A stretch of 64,000 nt of DNA. Source: JAGQRJ01 sp041402045. Lineage in GTDB: Bacteria > Planctomycetota > J058. Positions 36,968 through 46,137 of the stretch are shown here, piece by piece. The position numbers were made by a program, and so were the translations under genes. The stretch is taken from assembly GCA_041402045.1 (NCBI GenBank), contig JAWKSZ010000038.1:10913-74912 (forward strand), written 5' to 3'. Position 1 is the stretch's first letter; each line of letters starts with the position of its first letter. The notes beneath the pieces are model-generated. The model made no database searches. It saw only the letters and a list, made by a program, of their open reading frames with translations, and had not been told where the DNA came from.

Positions 36968-37347
36968 GGCGCCCCCTGTTCCGTGTGCTCCGAGGGTAGC
37001 CGACCGGTGCGTCGGCGTCCGGGCTGACCGCCCCGAGAGGCTATGGCAGAGCGTGCTGGGGCGTCGGTTCAACGCAGAGGCGCAGAGGCGCTGAGGAACG
37101 CAGAGCCCCGTAGGGTTGCCCGCTTTCGCGGGTACGGGAGAGGAGAGGGTTCGGCGTGCAGGGCCGCACCCTCAGGAGCGAAGCCTTGCTTCCTCGTCAC
37201 CCGCAGACCAGCCTCCGCACGGGCGGAGCGTTGGACTCGGCCCGCTCGCGGGCGCTGGCTCTGCGTTCCTCAGCGCCTCTGCGCCTCTGCGTTGAACCGG
37301 CCTGCAAGAGCGCTCCCTTCGCCGCGAATGCACCCAACGTCCCGCGC
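36968..37347. repeat. 233-bp element with perfect 42-bp terminal inverted repeats
   Basis: Within this 380-base gene-free stretch, 37066-37107 and 37257-37298 are exact inverted copies of a 42-mer that begins GGTTCAACGCAGAGGCGCAG. The arms are themselves made of nine-base CGCAGAGGC-like units. The 149-base centre has no ORF. A degraded copy of the right half lies at 60272-60329 and extends the similarity beyond the arm (CCGGCCTGCA then GAGCGCTC). It is a dispersed intergenic element. Confidence 0.8.
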
Positions 37348-38106
37348 TCACACCTCGGGGAGCCGCCCGGACACGCTGCGCTGCACGAAGCCGAGCTCGA
37401 ACAGGACCGCGCGCAGCTCGGGGCCGTCCTCGCCGAAGGCCTCGTCGATCACCGCGTCGCTCGCGCCGCCGGCGTAGAGCTCGAGGGCGTCGGCGGCCTC
37501 GTAGCTCAGCCCGACCTCGAGGGCGCCCTCGTCGTCGTAGCCGAAGGCCAGGGGCGGGCAGCCCTCGCGCGGGGTCTCGCCCTCGCGCAGGGCGATCACG
37601 TCCACCGCGAACTGCCCGATCGCCAGGGGCAGCGCCAGGCGCCCGCCCTCGAACCAGCGCACGCGCTCGGCGAACAGCCGGGCCTCGGCCTCGGCGTCGA
37701 GGGGCAAGCCCTGGGCGCGGTGCGGGAGCCCGACCTCGAGCAGGTACTCGTAGGTCAGGAGGTCCTCCAGCCACTCCGGGGCCTCGAGGGTGCCCTTGGC
37801 GCGCAGGTCGAGCAGGCCCTTGATCAGGACCCCGGCGGTCTCGTCCTCGCCCACGGCGCGCTCGAAGCCGTCGTCGGCGATCAGGGCCTCGGCCAGGGCG
37901 CCCGGGTCCGCGACCTGGGCGAAGGTCGCGCCGAAGCGCGGCTGCCACCAGCGCCCGAGCACGTGGCGCGCGAAGCTGCGGGAGACCGCGCGCAGCCGCG
38001 CCGGGTCCAGGTCGCGCAGGGTGGGGTGCGCCGCGGCCTCGCGCTCGAGGTCCTGGGGCCGGCGGCGCACGCGCTCGAGGGCCAGCATGTCGTCGCGCAG
38101 GCTCAC
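37348..38106 (-). CDS. Partner protein of the DUF692 enzyme (unknown, possibly DUF2063-like)
   Basis: The 252-residue protein starts with GTG overlapping the stop of the DUF692 gene (GTGA). The first 60 residues are helical (LRDDMLALERVRRRPQDLER, then FARHVLGRWWQPRF). The C-terminal half has ALPLAIGQFAVDVIALREG and LSYEAADALELYAGGASDAV. In many genomes the gene after a DUF692 (MNIO) enzyme is a DUF2063 or MbnC-like helper that recruits the peptide substrate. The position and size fit, but the sequence match is not obvious, so the role is inferred from context. Confidence 0.6.
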   Translation of the reverse strand: MSLRDDMLALERVRRRPQDLEREAAAHPTLRDLDPARLRAVSRSFARHVLGRWWQPRFGATFAQVADPGALAEALIADDGFERAVGEDETAGVLIKGLLDLRAKGTLEAPEWLEDLLTYEYLLEVGLPHRAQGLPLDAEAEARLFAERVRWFEGGRLALPLAIGQFAVDVIALREGETPREGCPPLAFGYDDEGALEVGLSYEAADALELYAGGASDAVIDEAFGEDGPELRAVLFELGFVQRSVSGRLPEV

Positions 38107-38951
38107 GAGGCGCTCCGGGCGTCGAGCAGCCCCTGGACCGCAGCCCGGGTGTGGGCCACCTGGCGCGCGGTGCGCTCGAGGTCGGCGTCCTCGACCTCGA
38201 TCGTGATCGCGCGCAGCTCGGGGCAGCGCGGGGCGACCTCGGCCAGCATCTCGAGCAAGACCTCCGGGATCTCCGCCGCGCCGTGGGCGTCGTGGTAGAG
38301 CGGGACGCCGGAGCTCGCGTCGATCTGCGCGCCCGCGACGTGCAGCTCCCACACCCGCTCCAGGGGGAACCCGTCGAGGCCGGTCAGCGGCTCGTGGCCG
38401 CGGCAGAGCTGGAACGAGTAGAGGTGGCCGAGGTCGAGCACGCAGGGGATCTGGGCCGCGTCGGTGACCCAGGCCAGGGCGTCGAGCACGTGCCAGGGCC
38501 CGACCGGGAGCTGATACGGCGGGTTCTCGGCGAGCACCCGCCCGGGGAGCGCCTCGTCCAGGCGGCGCATGTTGTCGGCGGCCGCGCGCGCGGCCTCCTC
38601 GTTCAGGAGCATGGGCTGGAAGAAGTCGAGGTAGCGCTCGCCGAGCCGGCGGGTGGCGAGCTCCGACACGCACCACGGCGCGCCGACCGCGCGCATGTTC
38701 GCCACGCAGGTCGCGAGCAGCTCCGGGTCCGGCGGCGCCGGGTAGGCGGGGTCCAGCGCGTCGTCGTGGTAGAGCAGCGGGAGGTCCCCCGCCGCGGCGC
38801 GCACGGCCTCGGCCCCGGCGAGGTCGCCGCGGGTGTAGACCTCGAAGAAGTCGCAGGGGATCCCGCTCTCGAGGACGGCCCGCCAGTCGGGGGGGCTGTG
38901 CACGTCGACGCCGAGGCCGACGCCGACGAAGCGGTCGAAGGGGTCTGTCAC
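38103..38951 (-). CDS. DUF692-family (MNIO, multinuclear non-heme iron oxidase-like) protein
   Basis: The 282-residue protein follows the DUF692/UPF0276 TIM-barrel pattern: GVGLGVDVHSP, FFEVYTRGD, LLYHDD, RVLAENPPYQLP, IPCVLDLGHLYSF, RVWELHVAGA, YHDAHG and ITIEVED. The His, Asp and Glu residues in these segments are the metal-ligand candidates. MNIO enzymes such as MbnB oxidise Cys or other residues of ribosomal peptides. The usual LDVNN is LDLGH here, so this is a divergent member. GTG start, coupled to the DUF4388 gene upstream and to its partner downstream. No precursor peptide gene was found nearby. Confidence 0.75.
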   Translation of the reverse strand: MTDPFDRFVGVGLGVDVHSPPDWRAVLESGIPCDFFEVYTRGDLAGAEAVRAAAGDLPLLYHDDALDPAYPAPPDPELLATCVANMRAVGAPWCVSELATRRLGERYLDFFQPMLLNEEAARAAADNMRRLDEALPGRVLAENPPYQLPVGPWHVLDALAWVTDAAQIPCVLDLGHLYSFQLCRGHEPLTGLDGFPLERVWELHVAGAQIDASSGVPLYHDAHGAAEIPEVLLEMLAEVAPRCPELRAITIEVEDADLERTARQVAHTRAAVQGLLDARSAS

Positions 38952-41676
38952 AGGTCGCTGTCCTCCAGGAACACGTCGGCCTCCGCCATGGAGTCGCCGA
39001 GCCCGCCGAGCTCGATCTCGCCCTCGGTGCCCTCGAGCTCGGCGCGCCGGCGACGCCCCGAGTGCAGCAAGGGCACGCGCCCGCTGGCCAGGGCCTGAGC
39101 CCCGGGCACGCGCTGGGCCGTCGACTTGACGCCGGCGAGCACGAGGTCGCCGCGGCCGAGCATGTCCCGCGCCTGGCGGTAGAGGCGCAGGCGGTTCTCC
39201 TGGCTCTCGTGCACGACCTCGCGCAGCGAGCGGTGCCCGTCGAAGAGCTTGGCGGTCTCGCCCATGCCGCCGTGCATGGCGTGGCCCAGGGCCTGGCGGT
39301 TGCGGAAGCGCAGGACCGCCGTGCCGCCGCGCAGGATCCCGCGCATTTCGTCCCACTCCGCCATGACCGCCATGCCCTGGATCAGGAGCCCCTGCAGGCG
39401 CAGCGCGAGCTTGGTCGAGCGCTCGGAGTCCTCGCGGATCTCCTTGGGGAGCACGTTGTGGCGGAAGGTGAAGTGCGCCTCTTCCCACAGGAAGGTCGCG
39501 AACACGTCCTCCTTGATCCGCGCCAGCTCGAGCTCGCCGACCTCGCTCTCGTCGACGGAGCCGGTGCGGTTGAGGATCGCGTTCAGGTTCAGCCCGGTCT
39601 GGGTGCGGTCCTCCTCGAGCAGGTCCAGGACCTCCTGCGCCGCCTCCTCCTCCTCGAGCTTGAGCACGTAGAGCGCGCCCTTGTCCAGGTAGTAGGACTT
39701 CTCCTCGACGCCGTCGGAGAGCTTGAGCGTGCCCGAGCGCATGCCCTGGTTCAGGAGCTGGAGGATCTCGGGGAGCTTGAAGCTCTTGAGCTCGCCCTCG
39801 AAGGTCTGGCGCGCCAGGGCCTGCTCGCCCTGGGTCTCGACCAGGCGCTCGCTGAGCTCGCGCAGGCGCTGCTGGTAGAGCTTGGGGGCGTAGCCGCAGG
39901 CGATCGCGCTCTTGCAGAAGGTCACGGCCTCGTCGAAGTGGCCGGCCTGGCAGGCGCGCTCGAGGGCCTCGTAGTGCTCGCGGTCGCTGAGCCGGGTCAC
40001 GCGCTTCTGGGCCACGCTCTCGTAGACGAAGCGCACGAGCTCGAGGGCGCGACCCGGGCCAGGCGGATCAGGTCGCCCACGGTCCGCCGCCCGTCGAACA
40101 GGTCGTGGGCGCGCTTGGGCGAGCCCTTGGGCCGCTGGTGGGTGACCTTGAGCACCACGTCCGGCGAGGGGATCGTCTGCAGCAGCACCTTCCAGCGCAG
40201 GAGGTCGCGGCGCAGGGAGCCGCGCAGCTCGGCGTCCAGCGGGATCTCGCACACCAGGCCGTGCTTGACCTCCTCCGGGGCCGGCGGGGTCAAGACCCCG
40301 CCCTGGACCTCGACGAAGGGCTCCTCCCAGCCGAACACGCCGAACATGCCGGAGACGGCCTTGTCCTTGATCGCGCGCACCCACTGGTGGCGCGAGACGA
40401 AGCCGCCCTCGAGCAGGGTCCGGTCGAGGCCCTGCCGCAGCTTCTGGGCGCGGGCCTTGGCCGCCTCGACCCCGGCGTCGTCGATCGCGCGGCGCCGGCG
40501 CAGGTAGCGCAGGGTGCTGTGGGTCCGGCGCGGGCCCTGGAGGTGCAGGCGCAGGTAGTTGGGCGTGAAGTAGACCTCGACCACGCACTCGCCCTCCCGG
40601 GCGAGGTAGCGAAACGGCGAGCCGCGGCGCAGGAGCCGCGAGAGGATCTGGATCGCGCGCTCGCTGCTGGTGCGGGTGCGGAAGCGCTGGGTGCCGACGT
40701 GCTCCTTGCGCAGGAGGATCTTGTCCAGGCGCGAGGCGGTGGTCCTGAGGTGCGTGGCCTCGTTGGCCCACTCGTAGAGCTTGAAGGCCATGCCCTGGCG
40801 CCCGAGGCGCAGGTAGCCCACCACGCGCTCCTCGATCTCCTCGGCGGAGAGCGGCTGGATCCGGCCCTCCTGGCGCAGCTTGGCCAGGATCCCCATGGAC
40901 TGGAACGCGGAGATCCCCGAGCCGGCGACGATCTCGTCCACGGTGCGCGTGCCGTCGACGGGGTTCTGCTCGTAGAGCGAGCCCGCGCGGCGCCAGGGCT
41001 CGAGCAGCGCGTCCTCGTCGCGGGACAGCGCGCCCTCGTCGGAGTGCACCTGCCCGCGCTCGTCGACCTGCCACGCCCGGTTCGAGCGGCTCAGCGGGCG
41101 GAAGATCGCGCGGGGCGAGGGCACCTGGCGCCGAATCTGGCGCCACTCGTCCTGGCGGCGCGACGCCTCCATGAGGATCGAGCGCGTGTCGAAGCCCAGG
41201 GCCAGGACCTCGCCCTGGGGGTTCAGGAACCCGACCGGGAGCATGTCGGCCTTGAACTCGAAGAAGCAGTTCTCCTCGAACAGCAGGTCGCAGATCTGCT
41301 CCTGGAACTGGCCCTGGATCACGAGGTCGATGTCCGCGCGGGTCACGAGCCCGACCCGCACCAGGAGGTCGCCGATCCGCTCGCGGTGACCCTCTTCGCG
41401 CTGGACCTGGAGCGCCTGCACGAGCTGGCGGCCGGTGATCCGGCCCGCGCGCACGAGCAGCGCGCCCAGCCGCGCCGCGCCGCGGCCTCCGTGCCGGGGG
41501 AGGAACACCTGGTTCCCGTAGAAGTGCAGCCAGGTGTGGCCCGACGCGGTCTGGACCTTGAGCGTGCCGGCGTGGCCGTTCTGTTCGATCAGGGTCAGCA
41601 GCTCAACCAAGCTGATCGTGCTCGCGCTGCCGCGGAGCGAGACCCGACTCTTCGGTGGCTCGAGTACCTCCGACAC
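38948..41676 (-). CDS. DUF4388/MshEN-repeat protein (PatA-like), frameshifted once
   Basis: From GTG 41676 the protein begins with a DUF4388 domain (TISLVELLTLIEQNGHAGTL, then GNQVFLPRHGG). Two MshEN-like repeats (LGALLVRAGRITGRQLVQAL, IGDLLVRVGLVTRADIDLVI) follow. Further winged-helix-like and helical regions come next, then a second DUF4388 segment (FKLPEILQLLNQGMRSGTLK). The reading frame changes at about 40045-40060 in a GC run; one base restores LARV to RALELVRFVYESVAQ. The total is about 909 residues and cytosolic. DUF4388 proteins occur in Myxococcota and Planctomycetota and are often linked to motility or signalling. It is the first gene of the DUF692 operon. Confidence 0.72.
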
Positions 41677-41765
41677 GCCTCGATCGCCCTCCGAGTGGCT
41701 TGCGGGCCTGAACTTAGGACTCCGTTCTAGCATGCTGGCCGGTCGGGCCGGGGGCGCAACCCGCG

Positions 41766-44084
41766 GTGAATTCTTCACGCCTACCGTCCGGGCCGCGGGT
41801 GGCACGGGGCTGGCTCGCCGACTACCTTCGGGCCGTGAACGACCAGCACGAGTTGGCGGGGATCCTCAAGCGTCTGTTCCCCAGCTTCCGAGACATGCCG
41901 CTCGAGGCGGCGGCCCAACGCGCGGAGGGCCTGGGCCTGTTCGCGGCCAAGACCTGGAGCGTCGGCCCCGAGGGCCTCGCCGCGCGCGGGATCGAGGTCC
42001 CCGCGGCGGTGCACGCCCCGTTGGCCCAGGTGGCCCCGCGGGTGGTCCAGGCCCAGACCGGCGGCGCGACGTTCCTCCAGCACGTGCGCAAGGGGTTGGG
42101 CGACGACGCCGCCTTCGGCCGGCTGCTCGTGGCCTACGCCGGGGTGTGGGCGGAGTCGCTGCGCAAGGCCAGCGACGTCGGCGCGGTGCAGCCCCCACCC
42201 GCGCGGCCGGAGCCCGCCCCCGCGCCCACTCCCGCCCCCGCCGCGGCGCCCGCGCCCGCGCCCGCGCCGGCGGAGGGGCAGAGCGCGCTCGACTTCGCGC
42301 TCTCCGGCGACCTGGACTTCGCCGACGAGCCCGCCCGCGCGGCGCCGCCGCGTCCGGCGCCGGCGCCGGCGCCGGTGCGCAGCGCGGGCGACCTCGACCT
42401 GTCCCCGCCGGCGGAGCGTCCCGCGGGGGGCGGGCTGGACCTGGACCTCTCGGCGCCGCCCGAGGACGACCCCCGGGCCCGGCTGCGGGCGGAGGGGTTG
42501 GAGCTGACCCAGGTCGAGGACTCGGCGCCCAAGCGCACGGTCCAGGAGCTCATGATCGACCAGACCCGCGACGCGCGCGCGGGTCAGGCCGAGGACGAAC
42601 TGGCGCCCCGCGACCCGGCGGACCGCGCGCTGTGGTACTTCGAGCGCTACGGCGCCCAGGAGGACCTGACCGAGGCAGTGCAGGCCTACGGCAAGCAGCT
42701 GGCGGAGGCGCCTCACGCCGTCGCCGCGGCGGCGGCCGAGGCCGGGCTGGCCCGCGCGGCGCTGGTCGCGGGCAACGCCGCCGAGGCCGAGCGCCGCGCC
42801 AAGTCCGCGCAGGCCCGCGACCCGAGCAACCCCTACGCGACCCAGGTCCTGCTGCGGCTGGCCCGGGGCGAGGCCCAGCTCGCGCCGTTTCGTCTGGCCC
42901 TGGCGCGCATGCGCGGGGTCATGCAGGACCGCGCCTTCGCCGAGGCCACGAGCATGGCCCACGCGCTGGCGAAGCAGGTCCCGACCGAGCCGCACCCCTG
43001 GCTGGTGCTGGCCATGCTCGGGCGCTTCAGCTCCGACGAGCGCCTGTTCCTGACCAGCCTGGCCAAGGCCTGGCAGCTCTGGCCGGGCGACGCGCTCAAG
43101 CACGAGCCCCTGGGCGGCGAGCTCGACGTGGACGTGGGGGAGGTGCTCACCGACTACGGCCTCGCGCCCGAGAAGCAGAACGACCCGGAGGAGATGCGCA
43201 AGACCTACGAGGACGTGGACTCCAAGGAGAACCTCGTCGGCGGCGCGCTGCGCATGGCCGTGGGCATGGCGCACCTCGCGCTGTTCAACTCCCAGGCCAA
43301 GACCCAGGACGTCGAGCGCCGGCTGACCATGGTCGCGGCCCAGGGCCTGGTGGGCCTGCAGTACTACGACGCGGCCCTGCCCTACTTCGGCAAGGCCGGG
43401 TGCCTGGGGCCGACCCCCGAGCAGTCCAAGCGGATCGCCGACGAACGGATCCGCGCCGGCGCCCTGCGCCGCGCCTTCGACCGCCCGGGGATCAAGGCCC
43501 AGCTCAAGGACTACCGCTGCCCGAGCGTGCCCTTGATCCGCGCGCAGCTCGAGGAGGAGCTCAAGTGGGCGCGGGAGGAGCTCCAGCGCCGCGAGGACGA
43601 GCTCTGCACTTTGGGGCCCAAGCTCCACGAGCAGCTCCAGCGCGACCCGGCCATGCGCGACGACGTCGCCGCCGGCGCCGACACCTGCCGGATCAAGGAC
43701 CCCTACCAGGTCACCGTCGAGGCCGCCGAGAAGATCAAGGAGCTGGAGCAGCAGCTCGAGGAGCTCGGCTCGGCCGAGGCCCCCAAGGCCGGCGGGCTCT
43801 TCGGCAAGATCAAGGCCGTCGCCGCCTCCGCCGCGAGCCAGGTCGGCGAGGCCAAGCTCAAGAAGCAGATCGCCTCGGCGAAGCAGGCCCTGATCCGCAG
43901 CAAGCGCGACCTGGCCAAGGCGATCGCCTGCGACATGAGCGACCACACCTTCAAGAGCCCGGTGCTCGTCGGCTTCGCGCGCCGGGGCGAGGTGTTCGAG
44001 GCCTTCAGCGACGCCCTCTCCGCCGAGATCGCGAGCCTCACCGAGCGCCTGCAGCGCGTCGACCAGATCGGCAAGCGCGGGTGA
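41766..44084 (+). CDS. Unknown 772-residue protein with Pro/Ala linker and coiled-coil C-terminus
   Basis: The protein has an N-terminal helical domain (HELAGILKRLFPSFRDMPLE), a low-complexity Ala/Pro linker (about 138-200), two short acidic repeats (FALSGDLDFADEP, LDLDLSAPPEDD), then TPR-like helices from about 280. The final 200 residues are coiled coil rich in Lys/Glu/Gln. No signal or membrane helix is present. I recognise no family. GTG 41766 opens the frame, but GTG 41835 (VNDQHELAG) is a plausible alternative; neither has a clear ribosome-binding site. It is divergent from the DUF4388 gene and may share its promoter region. Confidence 0.65.
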   Translation: MNSSRLPSGPRVARGWLADYLRAVNDQHELAGILKRLFPSFRDMPLEAAAQRAEGLGLFAAKTWSVGPEGLAARGIEVPAAVHAPLAQVAPRVVQAQTGGATFLQHVRKGLGDDAAFGRLLVAYAGVWAESLRKASDVGAVQPPPARPEPAPAPTPAPAAAPAPAPAPAEGQSALDFALSGDLDFADEPARAAPPRPAPAPAPVRSAGDLDLSPPAERPAGGGLDLDLSAPPEDDPRARLRAEGLELTQVEDSAPKRTVQELMIDQTRDARAGQAEDELAPRDPADRALWYFERYGAQEDLTEAVQAYGKQLAEAPHAVAAAAAEAGLARAALVAGNAAEAERRAKSAQARDPSNPYATQVLLRLARGEAQLAPFRLALARMRGVMQDRAFAEATSMAHALAKQVPTEPHPWLVLAMLGRFSSDERLFLTSLAKAWQLWPGDALKHEPLGGELDVDVGEVLTDYGLAPEKQNDPEEMRKTYEDVDSKENLVGGALRMAVGMAHLALFNSQAKTQDVERRLTMVAAQGLVGLQYYDAALPYFGKAGCLGPTPEQSKRIADERIRAGALRRAFDRPGIKAQLKDYRCPSVPLIRAQLEEELKWAREELQRREDELCTLGPKLHEQLQRDPAMRDDVAAGADTCRIKDPYQVTVEAAEKIKELEQQLEELGSAEAPKAGGLFGKIKAVAASAASQVGEAKLKKQIASAKQALIRSKRDLAKAIACDMSDHTFKSPVLVGFARRGEVFEAFSDALSAEIASLTERLQRVDQIGKRG

Positions 44085-44137
44085 GCCCTCGGGAATCAGG
44101 CTTGACGACCCGAGTCCGTCGTGGTCCAGTCGCGTGC

Positions 44138-44497
44138 GTGAAGGTCGCTCGCCCGATCCCTGCGCTGTTGCTCTTGCTCGCGTTCTGCTGCGCGCAGCTC
44201 GTGCACGCGCTGCACCCGCTCGCGCACGCGCGCGACGCGGGGGCCTGCCGAGGCGAAGCGCTGCAGGCCGTGGACCCCGGACCCGCCGTGGCGCGGGTCG
44301 ACGCCGATCACGACGCCGACCACGCCCTGGAGTGCGCCCTGTGCGCGACGGGGCTGCCCCTCGCGAGTCCGCTCGACCCCTCTCCCGAGGGGTCGATCGA
44401 GGCCGCCGGGGCGCCCGCGACCGCGGCCGTCGTCACGGCTCCGGCCCGCGGTCCGCCCGCCTCCTTCCGTTCCCGAGCTCCGCCCGTCCGCGCCTAG
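44138..44497 (+). CDS. Small secreted or anchored protein with Cys pair, DUF2946-like
   Basis: The 119-residue protein starts with a hydrophobic signal (VARPIPALLLLLAFCCAQLV). It has His-rich stretches (HALHPLAHARD, DADHDADHALE), a CALC motif and an RGPPASFRSRAPP tail, which resembles the small DUF2946 proteins near metal-handling genes. The resemblance is by pattern only. It precedes the ECF sigma factor by about 90 bases with a small hairpin between them, so it may be a separate unit or the first gene of the secretion operon. Confidence 0.55.
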   Translation: MKVARPIPALLLLLAFCCAQLVHALHPLAHARDAGACRGEALQAVDPGPAVARVDADHDADHALECALCATGLPLASPLDPSPEGSIEAAGAPATAAVVTAPARGPPASFRSRAPPVRA

Positions 44498-44505
44498 GCC
44501 GATCA

Positions 44506-44522
44506 CCCCCTCGTCGAGGGGG
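44506..44522 (+). terminator. Short GC hairpin before the sigma factor gene
   Basis: CCCCCTC and GAGGGGG pair around a three-base loop, nine bases after the stop of the preceding small gene. It could terminate that gene or act in the leader of the sigma factor mRNA. Confidence 0.4.
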
Positions 44523-44584
44523 CGGCCCTACGTGTGCGTACGGACCGGCTGCGTTCGCAGCCCTCGTGGGACGGAACTCCCTGC

Positions 44585-45103
44585 ATGTCTGAGACCCCTC
44601 GCCCGGCCAGCGCGCCGGGTCCCTGCGCCGAGCTCGGGCTCGGTCGACCGGACCTGACCCCCCTTCACCGCCTCGCCCTGGGGATCCTGGGCTGCCCCGA
44701 CCTCGCCGAGGAGGCGGTGCAGGAGGCCCTGATCGCGCTCTGGCGCGCGGACCCGCGGCCCCAGCGGCCGCCGGCGTGGTTGGCGCGGACGACGGTGCTC
44801 CGCGCCCTGCACCACCTGCGCACCGCGTCGCGGCGCACCAAGCACGAGTGCCGCGCCGCCCAGGGCTGCGAGCTGCACCTCGACCCCGCCCGGGGCCTCG
44901 AGCGCGAGGAGGTGCGCGCGCGCGTGCGCCGCGCGCTGGACGAGATCCCGCCCGAGTTCCGTGTGCCCCTCGAGCTCCACGCCCTCGAGGGCCTCGACTA
45001 CCGCTCGATCGCCGAGCGCGAGCGCCTGCCCGTGGGGACGGTCCGCTCGCGGATCCACCGCGCGCGCAAGCGCTTGTGCGACCTGCTCGCAGGCGCGGCG
45101 TGA
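44585..45103 (+). CDS. ECF-type RNA polymerase sigma factor
   Basis: The 172-residue protein has sigma region 2 (LALGILGCPDLAEEAVQEAL, IALWRAD) and region 4 (IPPEFRVPLELHALEGLDYR, GTVRSRIHRARKRL) with a helix-turn-helix. There is no region 3, as in ECF (sigma-70 group 4) factors. It directs RNA polymerase to its own set of promoters. No anti-sigma gene is adjacent. It lies 97 bases upstream of the first pseudopilin gene and may control the secretion operon. ATG 44585 is chosen; the frame extends 17 codons upstream without a convincing site. Confidence 0.88.
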   Translation: MSETPRPASAPGPCAELGLGRPDLTPLHRLALGILGCPDLAEEAVQEALIALWRADPRPQRPPAWLARTTVLRALHHLRTASRRTKHECRAAQGCELHLDPARGLEREEVRARVRRALDEIPPEFRVPLELHALEGLDYRSIAERERLPVGTVRSRIHRARKRLCDLLAGAA

Positions 45104-45200
45104 GCTCCCCGGGAACTCCGCGCCCGCGAGCGGCAACGGTCACTGAACGCGCGCAGCGCGCGCCCCTTTCCCCTCTCACCCCCTCCACCCAGGAGTCTTC

Positions 45201-45986
45201 ATGATCCTCACCTCCCTCCGCCGCCGCGGCCTGACGCTGATCGAGCTCACCGTGGTCCTTCTCGTCCTGGCCGCCGTGGCCGGGATCATCGTCCCGCGCC
45301 TCACCGGCTACTTCGTGCGCGCCCACGGCGCGTCCGGCGCGACCAACATCGGCGAGACCGTCAAGGCGATCGGCCTCTACGAGGTCAACAACGGCGGCAA
45401 CATGCCGAACAACTGGGACACCTTCGTGATCAACCCCACCACGACCACGATCGTGGGGGACATGGGGCTCACCGGCGGCGACCTCGCCGCGATCAACGTC
45501 CCGACCGCCGGAGAGGACGCGCTCATCGCGGCCGGGATCACGAACCTGCTCTACGTCGACAACGACGGCACGAACTTCAACGGCCCCGACGCGACCTACA
45601 CCCCCTACGCGACGCCGACGCCGGTGGCGATCAACAACGACGCGACCCCGACCGCCATGGCGGGCCTCACCGCGAGCGGGATCCAGGCCCTCGGCCTGCA
45701 GGGCGTCGCCGGGGACTACGTGGTCCTCGGGCTCGGCTCGCAGAACACGCTGATCGGCAACGGGATCGTCGACGCGCCGGTGCACTTCCCCGAGACCAGC
45801 GCCGTGCCCCAGGAGATCTACTCGCGCTTCCTCGCGGTGTTCCGGCTGTCGGACGACGGCGGGACGACCTACTTCGAGCGCGCCAAGCTCGCGACCGTCG
45901 CCGCCGTGCACAACGGCGAGGTCGCCGGCCTGGGCGATCACACCGCGGAGTACTTCGAGGGTGCCGAGCAAGCCTCTGCCAACTAG
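45201..45986 (+). CDS. Type II secretion pseudopilin (GspG-like)
   Basis: The protein has 261 residues with the prepilin leader RRRG followed by LTLIELTVVLLVLAAVAGII. A prepilin peptidase would cut after Gly and methylate the new N-terminus; Glu at position +5 is present. The C-terminal globular domain is Thr/Asn/Asp-rich and larger than classical GspG. It would be the major subunit or a core subunit of the pseudopilus spanning the periplasm. The ATG has AGGAG upstream. It is the first structural gene of the operon. Confidence 0.87.
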   Translation: MILTSLRRRGLTLIELTVVLLVLAAVAGIIVPRLTGYFVRAHGASGATNIGETVKAIGLYEVNNGGNMPNNWDTFVINPTTTTIVGDMGLTGGDLAAINVPTAGEDALIAAGITNLLYVDNDGTNFNGPDATYTPYATPTPVAINNDATPTAMAGLTASGIQALGLQGVAGDYVVLGLGSQNTLIGNGIVDAPVHFPETSAVPQEIYSRFLAVFRLSDDGGTTYFERAKLATVAAVHNGEVAGLGDHTAEYFEGAEQASAN

Positions 45987-46137
45987 TCGGTCGGCGGCCT
46001 CGCCGCGCGCGACCGCGAGCCCGGGGGACCGTGGGGTCCTCCGGGCCGGCGGTGTTTGGGGGCCGCGGTCCTCCCGCCCCAGGGACCCGTTGCGATCTTC
46101 ACAGTATTCCTGGATCCTTATTAACGAGGTCCCGCCC

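Noticed and set aside
36968..37347. Short open frames inside the 42-bp inverted-repeat element
   Set aside because: They consist of the repeat itself and have no ribosome-binding site.
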